28,984 nt of DNA from JAJRRH01 sp047638815 (GTDB lineage: Bacteria > Bacteroidota > Bacteroidia > Flavobacteriales_D > JABDKJ01). The DNA lies in assembly GCA_047638815.1 (NCBI GenBank), contig JBLIMR010000033.1, positions 1 to 28,984 on the forward strand. The letters are read 5' to 3'. The first letter of the stretch is position 1; each line of letters starts with the position of its first letter. Both the position numbers and the translations under genes were made by a program. Positions 1-8,850 of this stretch are shown here, one piece after another. The notes under the pieces were generated by a model. That model had not been told where the DNA came from. It did not search any database and saw only the letters and a list, made by a program, of their open reading frames with translations.

Positions 1-581
1 TGAGTGTTGAACTATTTCGTTATTCCTCACCTTCAACTTCCCGTCTCTTTTAACATCACTCGCAAAGGAGTGCGCCCCTTCCATGGAATTGATAATGCAG
101 ATATTATCTTTATTCTTGTTTCGCTCTGCTTCTATGGCTTTGTAGTTTTTTACTAAAATGTATTTGGAGTTTACCGATGGATGAAATTTCTTGTTGTGGT
201 TTGCCAGTAGATTCTTATAGATCCGTTGTAGATGATAGAAATAAGAAATCTTATCCCCCTTGATCTACTTGACTCTAGACAGGGAATGTCCCGTGAGGTT
301 GGCAATATCCTTTGTGACAAAAAACTGCGTAAACTCTTTCTCCAAAGGATAAAAGGAATTGCAAATATTCTTAATTGGCCTTCAGAGGCTGCCTCTCCAT
401 GAACCTGAGATGTCTTTAGTACTCCTTTGATCATGTTGGTCAATGAAATTCCCAATTCATTCTTAGTTCTAAATCTTTCAAAATAATGATCGGGATCGGG
501 CATCTTTCCAGATTTGAAGTTTTTAGAGTTTGCCGGTTTGAAGCTAAAGTGCGCGAGAAAATCGAATATTGGGTTGGGCAT
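1..581 (-). pseudogene. Decayed M19-like dipeptidase/amidohydrolase, truncated by window edge
   Basis: The first 75 or so codons from the ATG at 581 read well (start MPNPIFDFLAHFSFKP). After GQLRIF, near position 355, the sensible reading moves to another frame (CNSFYPLEKEFTQFF and onward). That frame then meets a TAG at 265-267 and continues beyond it to the window edge with INSMEGAHSF. A D-x-H-type metal motif near the N terminus and an S-x-E-G-x-H motif later are the pattern of membrane-dipeptidase (M19) or related amidohydrolases. Here the N-terminal motif reads DFLAH, so the expected first histidine appears lost as well. One frameshift, one nonsense codon and a damaged metal site point to a dead gene. 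The 3' end lies outside the window. The family assignment is moderate; the disruption is directly visible, although sequencing error cannot be excluded from sequence alone. Confidence 0.55.
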
Positions 582-797
582 GGCTTATGGCTTAATTTGT
601 TTAACGTTTCAAAATTAGATATGGTGTCTGTAACCTATTTACATTGATAAATATTTATTTTAATATTTAGTTTATTGAAAAGGCTTTATAAGAAATTGTT
701 CTTATTCAATCGGTGGGTGAATCCACCCAGAATTAATTACGCATTACGAATTGTTTTTTCTTGTTATCATTCAGAGCGCAATGCATTCAACCAAAGT

Positions 798-847
798 AGA
801 TCCCTGAGGCACTCGAAGGGTCGGCCCTTCGAGTGCCTCAGGGATCT
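798..847. repeat. Perfect 23-bp hairpin, intergenic repeat family B
   Basis: Positions 798-820 and 825-847 are exact reverse complements separated by the tetraloop TCGG. The 18-base core CCTGAGGCACTCGAAGGG (803-820) recurs at 6161-6178, so this is a dispersed repeat and not only a terminator. It has no T-tract of the usual kind. It occupies the 582-950 gap between the decayed gene and the metallophosphoesterase gene; I see no gene in that gap. Just upstream, CATTCAGAG (about 767-777) resembles part of repeat family A found near 2920. Confidence 0.85.
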
Positions 848-950
848 TTATTTTCTACTGCAGGGGAACGATTACTTTATTGTAGTAACTCGATTACCAT
901 TGGATAATTGGAAATTGAAATTCAATCTAGAACCGCGCGCAGACATCACT

Positions 951-2774
951 TTAGGGACCAAGGGCGGGCGTTAACTTTATCGCTTCACCAGAAACCACAA
1001 CCTCCACCCCATCAGAATAAACAACTTTTCCATTGGATCCATTGATTGCAAAAACTTTAAAGTATGGATGAAATAGCTCTTCAATTCTAACCACTCCATT
1101 TTCATCCCATCGCTTTATTTTCACTTGCTTAGTTAGCACAACTTTTTTACTAGTTCCTTGATGGCGAACCATGAGTTCATCTTTTTCTTCTTTCACTGGA
1201 TACGTAGTCAAATATGTTTTTCCACTATTCTCTACAAACAATGAGTCATAAGATATTGGGTTAAATGTCACAGAATCTTCTGCAGAAACAATCAAATAAC
1301 CATCTGCTTCTCCATCAAAAGTAAAAATAAGACTATCCTCTCTTTCCTCCACCGTTAAATCTAATATTGCCTCGGGATTTTGAGGATCTTCAGGAACGAA
1401 ATATTTTTCAAAAGGATATTTCAGGATGTATTTTCTTTCCTCAGGTTTATATATGTCTCCAGCTTTGGCTCTATAATAAGTTCGAAATATCCGCGCATCT
1501 TCAATGATCAATTTATGGGAGATAAGTGTGTCTGAACCATTGACAAATTCCCATATCGATCCATGTGGATGCATTCCCGCTAGAATGATATCATGGTGAC
1601 CATGATGCTTTGTCAGGTTGCCAATATTCATGATGAACGTTTCATTAATCTTAGCATAATGATCATTATTAACTGATCTTGGAAACTCCTCATTTTCTCC
1701 AGTAAACACTGGATCTCGATGATAGTTTATTGGCGCATGCGTATGGGTATTTGCACATCCTACGGCAAGTTGTTCCCATTGATTAAACATCGTACGAAAA
1801 ATACTATCATTCACATCGATATTGTAATCACCTTTTTTATTTTTCCCCGGACCTATAAGTGCTCCAATGGTTCCCTTCCATTGCTTCGTTTCTGATGGCA
1901 AATCATTGTGCCCACGCCATCCATTAATTTTTGTTGAAGTACCTACAACTGTATTTGGCAATCCCTGGTGAGTATGTAGGAAAATGTTTTTATCAGAATG
2001 TTTGATGGCAACATCATTGAAAAATTCCAAACTTGTTTTTTTTATGGAACCTGCCGGATGCCCTCCAATCATTGGCTTGCCATTTTCATCCAGGCTATTC
2101 TTTTTTCCCCAAGGTGACCCGAGATCATTTCTGTCACTCAAAAAAAAGAACAAATTATTTCCGACAATGTAAAAATATGTCTCCCAATCGAAGTCATTTT
2201 CCGTGCCCCGTATTTCATCATATTTTCTCTCTCCCAACAAGCTATCAAGTGTGGACTGCACCGCTGAACCATAAAGTCCGTATGACTCTATTGAATCCTT
2301 ATCGCTTATATTTTTATTGATGTGATTTCCCGCCATAGATTTAACATCAAAAATCATTTCAGGAACCGTATCAAACGTATTTTTTGCGCTGGTAATATCC
2401 AATTTTATTGCAGTAGCCAGTCTTCCTTCGTCCTCTGAATTCACCGACTGTTGACCAGACCAATCGCCCAACACATGATAAACATCACATGCTTTACCCG
2501 CAGCAATAGTAGCTTGTACCGCCCTATCAAAAGGTAATCGCGGTTTCCATTTATAGTTGAGGTTATCAAGCGCATTCATATCCTTATCCGTATGTGGGCA
2601 ACCGAATTGTGCGACCAAGAAGTATGATGGAACTTGAGAACTGTCAATCATTACTTGCGTGCTATCCAATACTAATTGCGTACTATCTACTAAAGCTAAA
2701 GTATCGACTTGAGAATACAAGTTTATCGAGAGTAAGCCAAAAAGACAAAAGAGTGATCTGAATATAATTTTCAT
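951..2774 (-). CDS. Secreted calcineurin-like metallophosphoesterase family protein
   Basis: This is a 607-residue protein with an N-terminal signal peptide (about 1-21, ending LYSQ). A short Asp/Ser/Thr/Gln-rich repeated linker follows (about 30-47, DSTQ-type units). Metal-site-like motifs appear in the order expected for calcineurin-like phosphoesterases: a QFGCPHTDKD stretch (about 56-65), GDWSG (103-107), AGNH (148-151), HTH (267-269) and THTH (343-346). The histidine-rich segment HHGHHD is further along. The C-terminal 150 residues look beta-rich and may be an accessory domain. There is no lipobox and no clear T9SS sorting domain, so periplasmic or envelope location is inferred. The substrate is unknown. 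It is a single gene, not part of an obvious operon. The phosphoesterase call rests on motif order only; it could be a divergent or inactive member. Confidence 0.6.
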   Translation of the reverse strand: MKIIFRSLFCLFGLLSINLYSQVDTLALVDSTQLVLDSTQVMIDSSQVPSYFLVAQFGCPHTDKDMNALDNLNYKWKPRLPFDRAVQATIAAGKACDVYHVLGDWSGQQSVNSEDEGRLATAIKLDITSAKNTFDTVPEMIFDVKSMAGNHINKNISDKDSIESYGLYGSAVQSTLDSLLGERKYDEIRGTENDFDWETYFYIVGNNLFFFLSDRNDLGSPWGKKNSLDENGKPMIGGHPAGSIKKTSLEFFNDVAIKHSDKNIFLHTHQGLPNTVVGTSTKINGWRGHNDLPSETKQWKGTIGALIGPGKNKKGDYNIDVNDSIFRTMFNQWEQLAVGCANTHTHAPINYHRDPVFTGENEEFPRSVNNDHYAKINETFIMNIGNLTKHHGHHDIILAGMHPHGSIWEFVNGSDTLISHKLIIEDARIFRTYYRAKAGDIYKPEERKYILKYPFEKYFVPEDPQNPEAILDLTVEEREDSLIFTFDGEADGYLIVSAEDSVTFNPISYDSLFVENSGKTYLTTYPVKEEKDELMVRHQGTSKKVVLTKQVKIKRWDENGVVRIEELFHPYFKVFAINGSNGKVVYSDGVEVVVSGEAIKLTPALGP

Positions 2775-2815
2775 TCTGAGGTAAAGGTCAAAATTAGGGA
2801 AAATTGGTTAAAGAA

Positions 2816-2993
2816 TTGAGCCCAATAATCTTGACGAGATTCTTCACTACGCTACGCTTCGTTCTGAATGACGTCCGTTGATTGACGTTTCATGACACAA
2901 TACGCAAATCATTTGACGTCATTCAGAGGGAGGAACGTTCGTCCCGATTTCTCGGGAACCGAAGAATATCGTCTAGATTATCGGGCTCTAATG
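2816..2993. repeat. Long imperfect palindrome, intergenic repeat family A
   Basis: The left arm (about 2818-2875) and the right arm (about 2915-2990) are imperfect inverted copies. Both outer ends read GAGCCC-x-ATAATCT when compared in the same sense. Both arms then carry GA-x-ATTCTTC and end inward with CTGAATGACGTC. A small hairpin, TCCCGA-TTTC-TCGGGA, sits in the right arm (about 2942-2957). A second copy of the left arm lies at 3337-3410. The structure resembles a dispersed palindromic element or MITE-like remnant. It fills the gap between the phosphoesterase gene and the GIY-YIG gene. Confidence 0.75.
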
Positions 2994-3005
2994 TTAAGCA
3001 ACCAA

Positions 3006-3293
3006 TCACAAAACATCATCATTCAAAAATTTCCATTCCTGGTTGACGCTTTCTATTAACAATTCCTTTTTACCCCTTGACCAACCTTTAATTTCCTTTT
3101 CCCGTTTAATGGCAATTGCCATACCGAACACCTTCTCAAAATACACAAGGTGTTGCACGCTATATCTCCTCACAAAGCCTTTGGGTTCGTTAACGTGCTC
3201 TCCTAATCTTCTTTTTAAGTTATTCGTAACTCCAACATATAAAACCATTTTTCTTTTGTTGGTTAGGATTTAGACATATCCTGTTTTGCTCAT
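3006..3293 (-). pseudogene. GIY-YIG endonuclease, nonsense codon at codon 8
   Basis: Translation from the ATG at 3291-3293 gives MSKTGYV, then a TAA at 3270-3272, then ILTNKRKMVLYVGVTNN and a full GIY-YIG domain to 3006. The family starts GYVYILTN, so the stop replaces the conserved tyrosine of the first (GIY) motif by a single-base change. The second motif is LYVGVTNNLKRR. The conserved arginine/glutamate region follows (EKVFGMAIAIKREKEIKGWSR). Starting at the internal ATG (3246-3248) would give 80 residues but would drop the GIY strand, so activity is doubtful. Family members are stand-alone single-domain nucleases of about 85-100 residues, often multi-copy in Bacteroidota. The gene is bracketed by family A repeats on both sides. 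The family call is firm; the broken state could be a sequencing error. Confidence 0.8.
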
Positions 3294-3336
3294 AGTGCAT
3301 GAATGTACGTAAAGAAATCCTTGGTGTCATTTCATT

Positions 3337-3410
3337 GAACCCGATAAATAAGTCTAAGATTCTTCACTGCGCTATGCTTCGTTTTGAATGACGTATGTTA
3401 ACTCACGTTT
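3337..3410. repeat. Intergenic repeat family A, second copy
   Basis: This aligns with 2818-2890 in the same orientation. Both start GA-x-CCC-x-ATAA, share AGATTCTTCACT, CGCTA, GCTTCGTT and TGAATGACGT, and end near ACGTTT. The right-hand inverted arm here is degraded; only ATTCAG and CGAAGGGCCGG (about 3417-3445) remain, and the latter also resembles family B. The copy lies upstream of the TonB-dependent-receptor gene. Confidence 0.75.
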
Positions 3411-3576
3411 AATTATTATTCAGATCATGTGCCACCGAAGGGCCGGACACCATTCACTCCCCCATTCCCCATACCCATAATTACCATTCAACATCAAAAT
3501 TCGATGATTGGAACTATTCTATTTTAAAAAACTTCAATCTATCCTCACCTTTGCACTACAATCTAAACAGATTATC

Positions 3577-5994
3577 ATGAAAATATTATCTCTAATTATC
3601 GTCACAATCTTGTCTCTAGGACTACGAGCAGGTAACATTGCAGGAGTTGTTGTTGATGACAGTAATATTGGGGTGCCATTCTCCACTGTAACGCTTAACA
3701 ATGCTTCTGACAGCTCTTTAGTCAAAGTGGCAACTACAAACGAATCTGGTGCATTCACAATGCGTAATATGAATGCTGGAGATTACCTTGTTATTATTAA
3801 AAGTTTTGGCTTCGAAGATTTTTACAAATCTATTTCTCTAACTTCTGATGATTTAGACATAGGAACATTATCAATGACTACTTCATTATCAGCACTTGAT
3901 GAAGTCACAGTTATTGCTGAAAAACCAATGGTGCAAATACTGGCGGATAAAACCGTTTTCAATGTAAATAACACCATCAATGCGACAGGAACAAGTGCCT
4001 TTGAATTGTTGAGAAAGGCGCCAGGTGTAATCATAGATAATGATGGAGGGATCATTGTAGAAGGTAAATCGGGTGTTCAGATATATATTGATGGAAAACC
4101 TTCTGTTCTTCAGGGATCAGATCTACAAGGTTTTCTAGAAAGTCTTCAGGCCAGTGATATTGAATCTATTGAAATAATTACTCAACCTTCTTCAAAGTAT
4201 GATGCTGCTGGATCTGCGGGTATCGTAAACATTGTTTTGAAAAAAGATAAAAGTATTGGGACTAATGGATCTGTTACTCTTGGTCTAACCCAAGGGCAAA
4301 AAACAAGATACAACAGTAGCGTTTCATTCAACAGCCGAGGTCAAAAAGGAAACTTATATGGAACGTATAGCAATCGATTTGGTGAAAACTTTAATGAACT
4401 AAATTTTTTTAGAGAACAAAGTGGAACTGCTTTTGATTCAGAGACTACGGTCATAAGTAATACAAATAGCAATAATATTAAAGTTGGGTATGACCTCTAC
4501 GCAACGCCAAAAAGTACTTTCGGGGTCATTTTAAGCGGTAATCTCAATGACGATGACAGTGATAGTGATGCAAGAACTACTATAAGAGAACTAGATGCAG
4601 GTTCAACTGATAGCACCCTTCTTGCTCAGAACGTAATACTAAGTAATTCGAGCAATTTTAATGGAAACTTAAATTATCGATATGCTGACACTTCTGGAAC
4701 ATCTATCAATATGGATATTGATTATGGTGAATATAGCAGCGAGGGAAATACCTACCAGCCAAATTTCTACTTGAATGGGTCTAGCTCGGAAGTCATCAAC
4801 CAAGTTATCAATAGACAGATAACAGAAACTGATATTGACATTTTCACTTTCAAAGTTGACTACGAGCAAAAATTACTCAAAGGTATAATTGGTGTTGGGG
4901 TAAAGTATTCTGATGTTGGTACAGAAAACATTTTTGACCTATTCGATGTTGAATCAGGGCAAGAAATTTTGGATACGACCCAAAGTAATCTATTTGATTA
5001 TTCTGAAAATGTTAATGCAGCCTACATTAACTACAATAAGAAATGGAATAAGTGGAATGCTCAAGCAGGATTGAGAGTTGAAAACACAGAATCAGATGGT
5101 GTATTAACAAGTACTCAAGAAGCCAATAACGATCGCGTTGAAAGATCATATACAGATCTGTTCCCATCTGGAGGATTGACATACCAGCACAATCAAAAAA
5201 ATCAGTTTGGCTTGACATATTCGTCAAGAATTACACGTCCCAATTATCAGATATTAAATCCGTTTGAATTCAGACTTGACGAGCTTTCATTTCAAAAAGG
5301 GAATCCTCAATTACAACCCCAATACACGGATAATGTAAAGCTATCACACACTTTCAACTATCGTTTAAATACAAGTATTAGCTATAGTTATGTTAAGGAT
5401 TTCTTTGCCCGTTTCACTACCACAGCAGGAGAGAATACAACATTCTTAACCACAGATAATGTGGCAAATCATGAGGTAATAAATTTGACAGTTTCGTATC
5501 CCACGAAAATCAATGACTGGTGGAGTACCTTTGTCAATTTGAGTGCTTTCCAGAGCAAGTACAAACCAAAAGAAAACAACGATCAGTTTTCTGGCATAAC
5601 ACTTTCGACATTGAGTCTATTTGCTCAAAACACCTTCTCCTTACCTAAAGATTATAAAATGGAAGTCTCCGGTTGGTATAGTTCACCATCTGTTTGGGGA
5701 GGAACTTTTTTAACCAAATCGCTAGGTGCATTGAATATTGCTTTCCAAAAGTCATTCATGGATAGAAAATTTAACGCAAAGCTTTCGTTCAACGATATTC
5801 TTTATAGTTCTCCATGGAGGGCAAACACAGAATATGGAGGCCTCAAACTGCGAGGTTCGGGTGCCTACGATAGTCGAAATGTTGTCCTAAGTATTTCCTT
5901 CAAATTCGGAAGCAACGAGATCAAGAAAGCCAGAGACAGAAAGACAGGTCTTGAAGACGAGAAGAGTAGAATTGGTGATGGCCAAGGAAACTAA
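3577..5994 (+). CDS. TonB-dependent-receptor-type outer-membrane beta-barrel protein
   Basis: The protein has 805 residues from the ATG at 3577. An in-frame ATG at 3508 exists, but only the later one places the signal peptide (MKILSLIIV, ending about residue 18) at the N terminus. Residues about 19-105 form a CarboxypepD_reg-like beta-sandwich. Residues about 110-225 form the plug, with LRKAPGVIIDNDGGIIVEGKSG, VQIYIDGKP, IESIEIITQPSSKYDAAGSAGIVNIVLKK being the tell-tale elements. The rest is a long beta-barrel with many alternating aromatic strands. It matches the "outer membrane beta-barrel family" branch of TonB-dependent receptors and not the larger, roughly 1000-residue SusC branch, and no SusD gene follows. 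It is monocistronic and ends at the terminator shared with the glucan operon. The ligand is unknown; a metal or peptide is as likely as a sugar. Confidence 0.85.
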   Translation: MKILSLIIVTILSLGLRAGNIAGVVVDDSNIGVPFSTVTLNNASDSSLVKVATTNESGAFTMRNMNAGDYLVIIKSFGFEDFYKSISLTSDDLDIGTLSMTTSLSALDEVTVIAEKPMVQILADKTVFNVNNTINATGTSAFELLRKAPGVIIDNDGGIIVEGKSGVQIYIDGKPSVLQGSDLQGFLESLQASDIESIEIITQPSSKYDAAGSAGIVNIVLKKDKSIGTNGSVTLGLTQGQKTRYNSSVSFNSRGQKGNLYGTYSNRFGENFNELNFFREQSGTAFDSETTVISNTNSNNIKVGYDLYATPKSTFGVILSGNLNDDDSDSDARTTIRELDAGSTDSTLLAQNVILSNSSNFNGNLNYRYADTSGTSINMDIDYGEYSSEGNTYQPNFYLNGSSSEVINQVINRQITETDIDIFTFKVDYEQKLLKGIIGVGVKYSDVGTENIFDLFDVESGQEILDTTQSNLFDYSENVNAAYINYNKKWNKWNAQAGLRVENTESDGVLTSTQEANNDRVERSYTDLFPSGGLTYQHNQKNQFGLTYSSRITRPNYQILNPFEFRLDELSFQKGNPQLQPQYTDNVKLSHTFNYRLNTSISYSYVKDFFARFTTTAGENTTFLTTDNVANHEVINLTVSYPTKINDWWSTFVNLSAFQSKYKPKENNDQFSGITLSTLSLFAQNTFSLPKDYKMEVSGWYSSPSVWGGTFLTKSLGALNIAFQKSFMDRKFNAKLSFNDILYSSPWRANTEYGGLKLRGSGAYDSRNVVLSISFKFGSNEIKKARDRKTGLEDEKSRIGDGQGN

Positions 5995-6057
5995 AAAGTG
6001 GAGAGTGATGATTGTGCTGAGTTTTGAGTGTTGAAGTTATCTTCAATTTCGTCATAT

Positions 6058-6183
6058 CGGCCCTTCGGTGGAGACATGCTCCAAATGCTCAGGAACCTTT
6101 TATTCTAGCTATTTTCATGTCAGCTATTACAAGTTGCAATTTAATGACAATCGAAAGGTTCCTGAGGCACTCGAAGGGCCGGG
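6058..6183. repeat. Imperfect inverted repeat, family B
   Basis: The left arm (6058-6101) starts CGGCCCTTCG and ends GCTCAGGAACC. The right arm (about 6151-6183) is its inverted counterpart, GGTTCCTGAGGCACTCGAAGGGCCGGG. The left arm carries an extra GGAGACATGCTCC-type insertion, itself a small palindrome. The right arm shares the 18-base core with the hairpin at 798-847. Together with the terminator beside it, this accounts for the 5995-6314 gap; no gene is seen there. Confidence 0.75.
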
Positions 6184-6232
6184 TTTCATTAACCTATCAT
6201 TCTAATTAATCACATCATACACAATGTCAAAC

Positions 6233-6267
6233 AAAAAAAGCCCATCATAAAAATGATGGGCTTTTTT
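6233..6267. terminator. Bidirectional rho-independent terminator
   Basis: A nine-pair stem (AGCCCATCA / TGATGGGCT) with loop TAAAAA is flanked by A7 on the left and T6 on the right, so it can work for both strands. It lies 3' of the TonB-dependent-receptor gene on the plus strand and 3' of the ten-gene glucan operon on the minus strand. Confidence 0.9.
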
Positions 6268-6314
6268 GATTCCTTCTCCCTAGCGATATTAGTCCACTAG
6301 AAATTTAAAATTCT

Positions 6315-8807
6315 CTATTCCAATATCAATTTCTTCGTTACATTATTCCCCTCAGAGAATAAAGTAATAGCGTAAACACCATTCGTAAATTCAGTAAGAT
6401 CCAATTGCGTGATTTTTCTTTCTGTTATATTTTTATTTACAACTTCTTTACCGAGAATATCTCGTACGATGATTTGTTCAATATTTCTCTCCGTATTTAT
6501 TTTGAATATTCCTGTACTTGGGTTCGGGTATATATTAAATTCATCCGCTGATAGTTCCTCAACTGAAACAGGTTCCCCATCAAAAACAAGATCATCGATA
6601 TAGTATCTATTCGTTGCATCTGTTGAGAAGAAATTTATAGACCCTATATTTCCAGCATACGCAAAATCATTAAACACCTCAACACCATCAATGCTTAGGG
6701 TTAGCAAATCGTTTTCTAGATCAATCGTTTGAATTACTTCGAACCACTCCCCTTCTGGATAACTGAAAGTTGCAGCATTTCCCACAATAGTTCCGACACC
6801 AGGGGCACCACCATCTTGATTGAAAAAGACTTCCATATTCCATGCGACCGCAGGCGTTTCACTTTCCTGAATGTTGTAATAAGCGGTTGCACTCTCAGGA
6901 ATAAACTCCATCCAACTAATGGTCCATTCACCAGAACTTTGGTTACCCAATAGTAGAATAACATCTTGAATTGATCCTTCAGCAATAAGCATACTCCTAT
7001 TGTTACTAAAGGCTTGTTGACTAGACACAATTCCGTCTTCAGCACCGCCAAGTGTCCCACTCCAGGTACTCCAGTGCGCTCCTTCTCCATTGATTGGACC
7101 CAAACCGTAACTGTCAAAATTATCACATATGATTGCACTAGCAACCGGACATTCATCAAGAGGTCCACATTCAGTACATGCACCATAGATGTCTTCAACA
7201 TCCAAGGCACCAACGATTGTAATTAGTCGATTGGCAAATGTGTCAAAATCAGTGATAGGGGCACAATCCCCTCCATCGATCATATCATCAATCAAATTTT
7301 CTTGATTTGCAAAATTGTCTACTTCGTATTTATACTCCAAATCACCAAGTCCAAAAACGTATGTTCCTTCCCAAACACCATCTAAATCATCATCGGCCAA
7401 TGGGAAACAATCTCCACACCAACTTGTAAATGGTCCAGATATGTATACGGTGGTGAACGATACTGTGTCACAATTCATGTCTACAGAAAAATTCACTTCA
7501 TAATTACATGAACCATCATCTTCTATTGCCGTTGGAGAATAATTCACCGCATCAGGATCAGTACATCCAACCACAGCGTTACAAGCTGTACAGGATCCAT
7601 AAGAATCAGAAGTATTCATGATACCTAGAACTTCTATTGATCTATTAGCAAAAGAACTAAAATCAGTAATTGGTGCACAATCGCCTCCAGCAATCATATC
7701 ATCGATCAAATCTTCCTGAGAAGCAAAATTATCAACGGCATATTTGTATTCGAGAATACCTCCATTACTTATATAATTCAAGGTCCAAATCCCATCAAAG
7801 TCATTATCTGACATTGGATTACAGTCTCCGCACCATCCGTTGAATGGACCAGTAACATATACTGTGTTGAAGTCTGCAGTATCACAGTTCATATCCACAC
7901 TAAAATAAACATCAAACAAGCAAGAGAAATCATTTTCTGTCGCTAGAGGATTATAATTAATCGCTTCAGGATTCGTGCAACCCAAAACAGGATTTGCAGA
8001 ACAAGGCAAACAAGAATCGTAAACATCAGCCGTCACTACTTCACCATCCACAGTGAATGCTCTATTGGCATAAGAATCAAAATCAGTTATTGGTGCACAT
8101 GTGCCACCATTTATCATATCCTCAATCAAATCTTCCTGCGCGGTCCAATTGTCCAATTCATAAATAAATTCATAATCTCCAGCCAGGAAAGGATAGTCTC
8201 CCGTCCATATTCCATCACTATCATCATCTGTTAATGGGAAACAATTGCCACACCATGAAGTAAAAGGTCCTGAGACAAAAACGGTTATAAACATTGATTC
8301 GTAGCAATTCATATCGACATTAAATGAAACATTGAAAAGACAAGATCCATCATCGATTGTTGCGTCCATATCGTAATTAAGTGCTTCAAGATCTGTACAA
8401 CCCTCGCCAGCCACACAAGCTGAACATTGACCGAATACATCATCAGCGGATGCGGCTCCATCGACAGCCAATAAACGGTTAGCATATCCAAAGAAATCAG
8501 TTATTGGAGCACAACTTCCACCCGCAACCATATCATCAACCAAATCCTCTTGATCATTCCAATTATCAACTTGATACTTATACTCTAAATCACCAGTTTC
8601 CACGGAGTAAGTTCCGGTCCAAATACCGTCTAAATCATCATCAGACAATGGGCTACAATCACCACACCAACCAAAAAAGGGTCCCGTGACATATACGGTA
8701 TCGAATGTACTATCATAGCAATTCATATCCACATTAAAGGTGACGTCATTTTGTGCAAAACTGCCGATTGACAGCATTAGGAAAAATAAGAGTATTGATT
8801 TTTTCAT
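6315..8807 (-). CDS. T9SS-secreted protein with four cysteine-rich glycan-binding-like modules
   Basis: This is an 830-residue protein. It begins with a signal peptide (1-19, ending SFAQ). Four tandem modules follow at about 22-131, 160-270, 299-409 and 438-547. Each has F-x-VDMNC, TV-x-V/I-x-GPF, WCG-x-C, D-x-DG-x-W, a DN-F/W motif, CAPITDF, ANR and a closing C-x-x-C. GCTD-to-GSC spacers of about 20 residues sit between modules (136-156, 276-295, 414-434). A LamG/concanavalin-like domain spans about 558-745. The T9SS type A sorting domain (about 755-830) starts NIYPNPSTG and ends KKLILE. The module resembles the E-set, starch-binding-like (CBM20/CBM48) fold, but its cysteine pattern is distinctive. 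No catalytic motif is seen, so a cell-surface beta-glucan-binding role is inferred from the locus. It is the last gene of the operon, 43 bases after the GH16-like lipoprotein gene. Confidence 0.8.
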   Translation of the reverse strand: MKKSILLFFLMLSIGSFAQNDVTFNVDMNCYDSTFDTVYVTGPFFGWCGDCSPLSDDDLDGIWTGTYSVETGDLEYKYQVDNWNDQEDLVDDMVAGGSCAPITDFFGYANRLLAVDGAASADDVFGQCSACVAGEGCTDLEALNYDMDATIDDGSCLFNVSFNVDMNCYESMFITVFVSGPFTSWCGNCFPLTDDDSDGIWTGDYPFLAGDYEFIYELDNWTAQEDLIEDMINGGTCAPITDFDSYANRAFTVDGEVVTADVYDSCLPCSANPVLGCTNPEAINYNPLATENDFSCLFDVYFSVDMNCDTADFNTVYVTGPFNGWCGDCNPMSDNDFDGIWTLNYISNGGILEYKYAVDNFASQEDLIDDMIAGGDCAPITDFSSFANRSIEVLGIMNTSDSYGSCTACNAVVGCTDPDAVNYSPTAIEDDGSCNYEVNFSVDMNCDTVSFTTVYISGPFTSWCGDCFPLADDDLDGVWEGTYVFGLGDLEYKYEVDNFANQENLIDDMIDGGDCAPITDFDTFANRLITIVGALDVEDIYGACTECGPLDECPVASAIICDNFDSYGLGPINGEGAHWSTWSGTLGGAEDGIVSSQQAFSNNRSMLIAEGSIQDVILLLGNQSSGEWTISWMEFIPESATAYYNIQESETPAVAWNMEVFFNQDGGAPGVGTIVGNAATFSYPEGEWFEVIQTIDLENDLLTLSIDGVEVFNDFAYAGNIGSINFFSTDATNRYYIDDLVFDGEPVSVEELSADEFNIYPNPSTGIFKINTERNIEQIIVRDILGKEVVNKNITERKITQLDLTEFTNGVYAITLFSEGNNVTKKLILE

Positions 8808-8850
8808 GATCGTGATTTTAGTATTATTAAATGTGATTTTATTCTAGTTT

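Noticed and set aside
675..974. 99-codon plus-strand open frame
   Set aside because: It runs through the perfect hairpin at 798-847 and into the 3' end of the phosphoesterase-like gene; composition is not protein-like and no domain is seen.
1984..2320. Two overlapping plus-strand frames inside the phosphoesterase-like gene
   Set aside because: They are antisense to a well-supported gene and have no recognisable features.
3508..3576. Earlier ATG for the TonB-dependent-receptor-type gene
   Set aside because: It would put 23 non-signal residues ahead of a clear signal peptide that begins at 3577.
3577..5994. SusC of the glucan locus
   Set aside because: It is too short, of a different barrel branch, has no SusD partner, lies on the other strand and is separated from the locus by a terminator.
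6024..6209. Small plus-strand frame after the receptor gene
   Set aside because: It is made mostly of the family B inverted repeat.
6734..7213. 159-codon frame inside the module protein
   Set aside because: It lies on the same strand as the 830-residue protein in another frame; the repeat modules clearly define the real frame.
6315..8807. Repeats as a CRISPR-like or DNA-level tandem array
   Set aside because: The periodicity is at the protein-module level, about 138 codons, with diverged DNA; no CRISPR array is present in the window.
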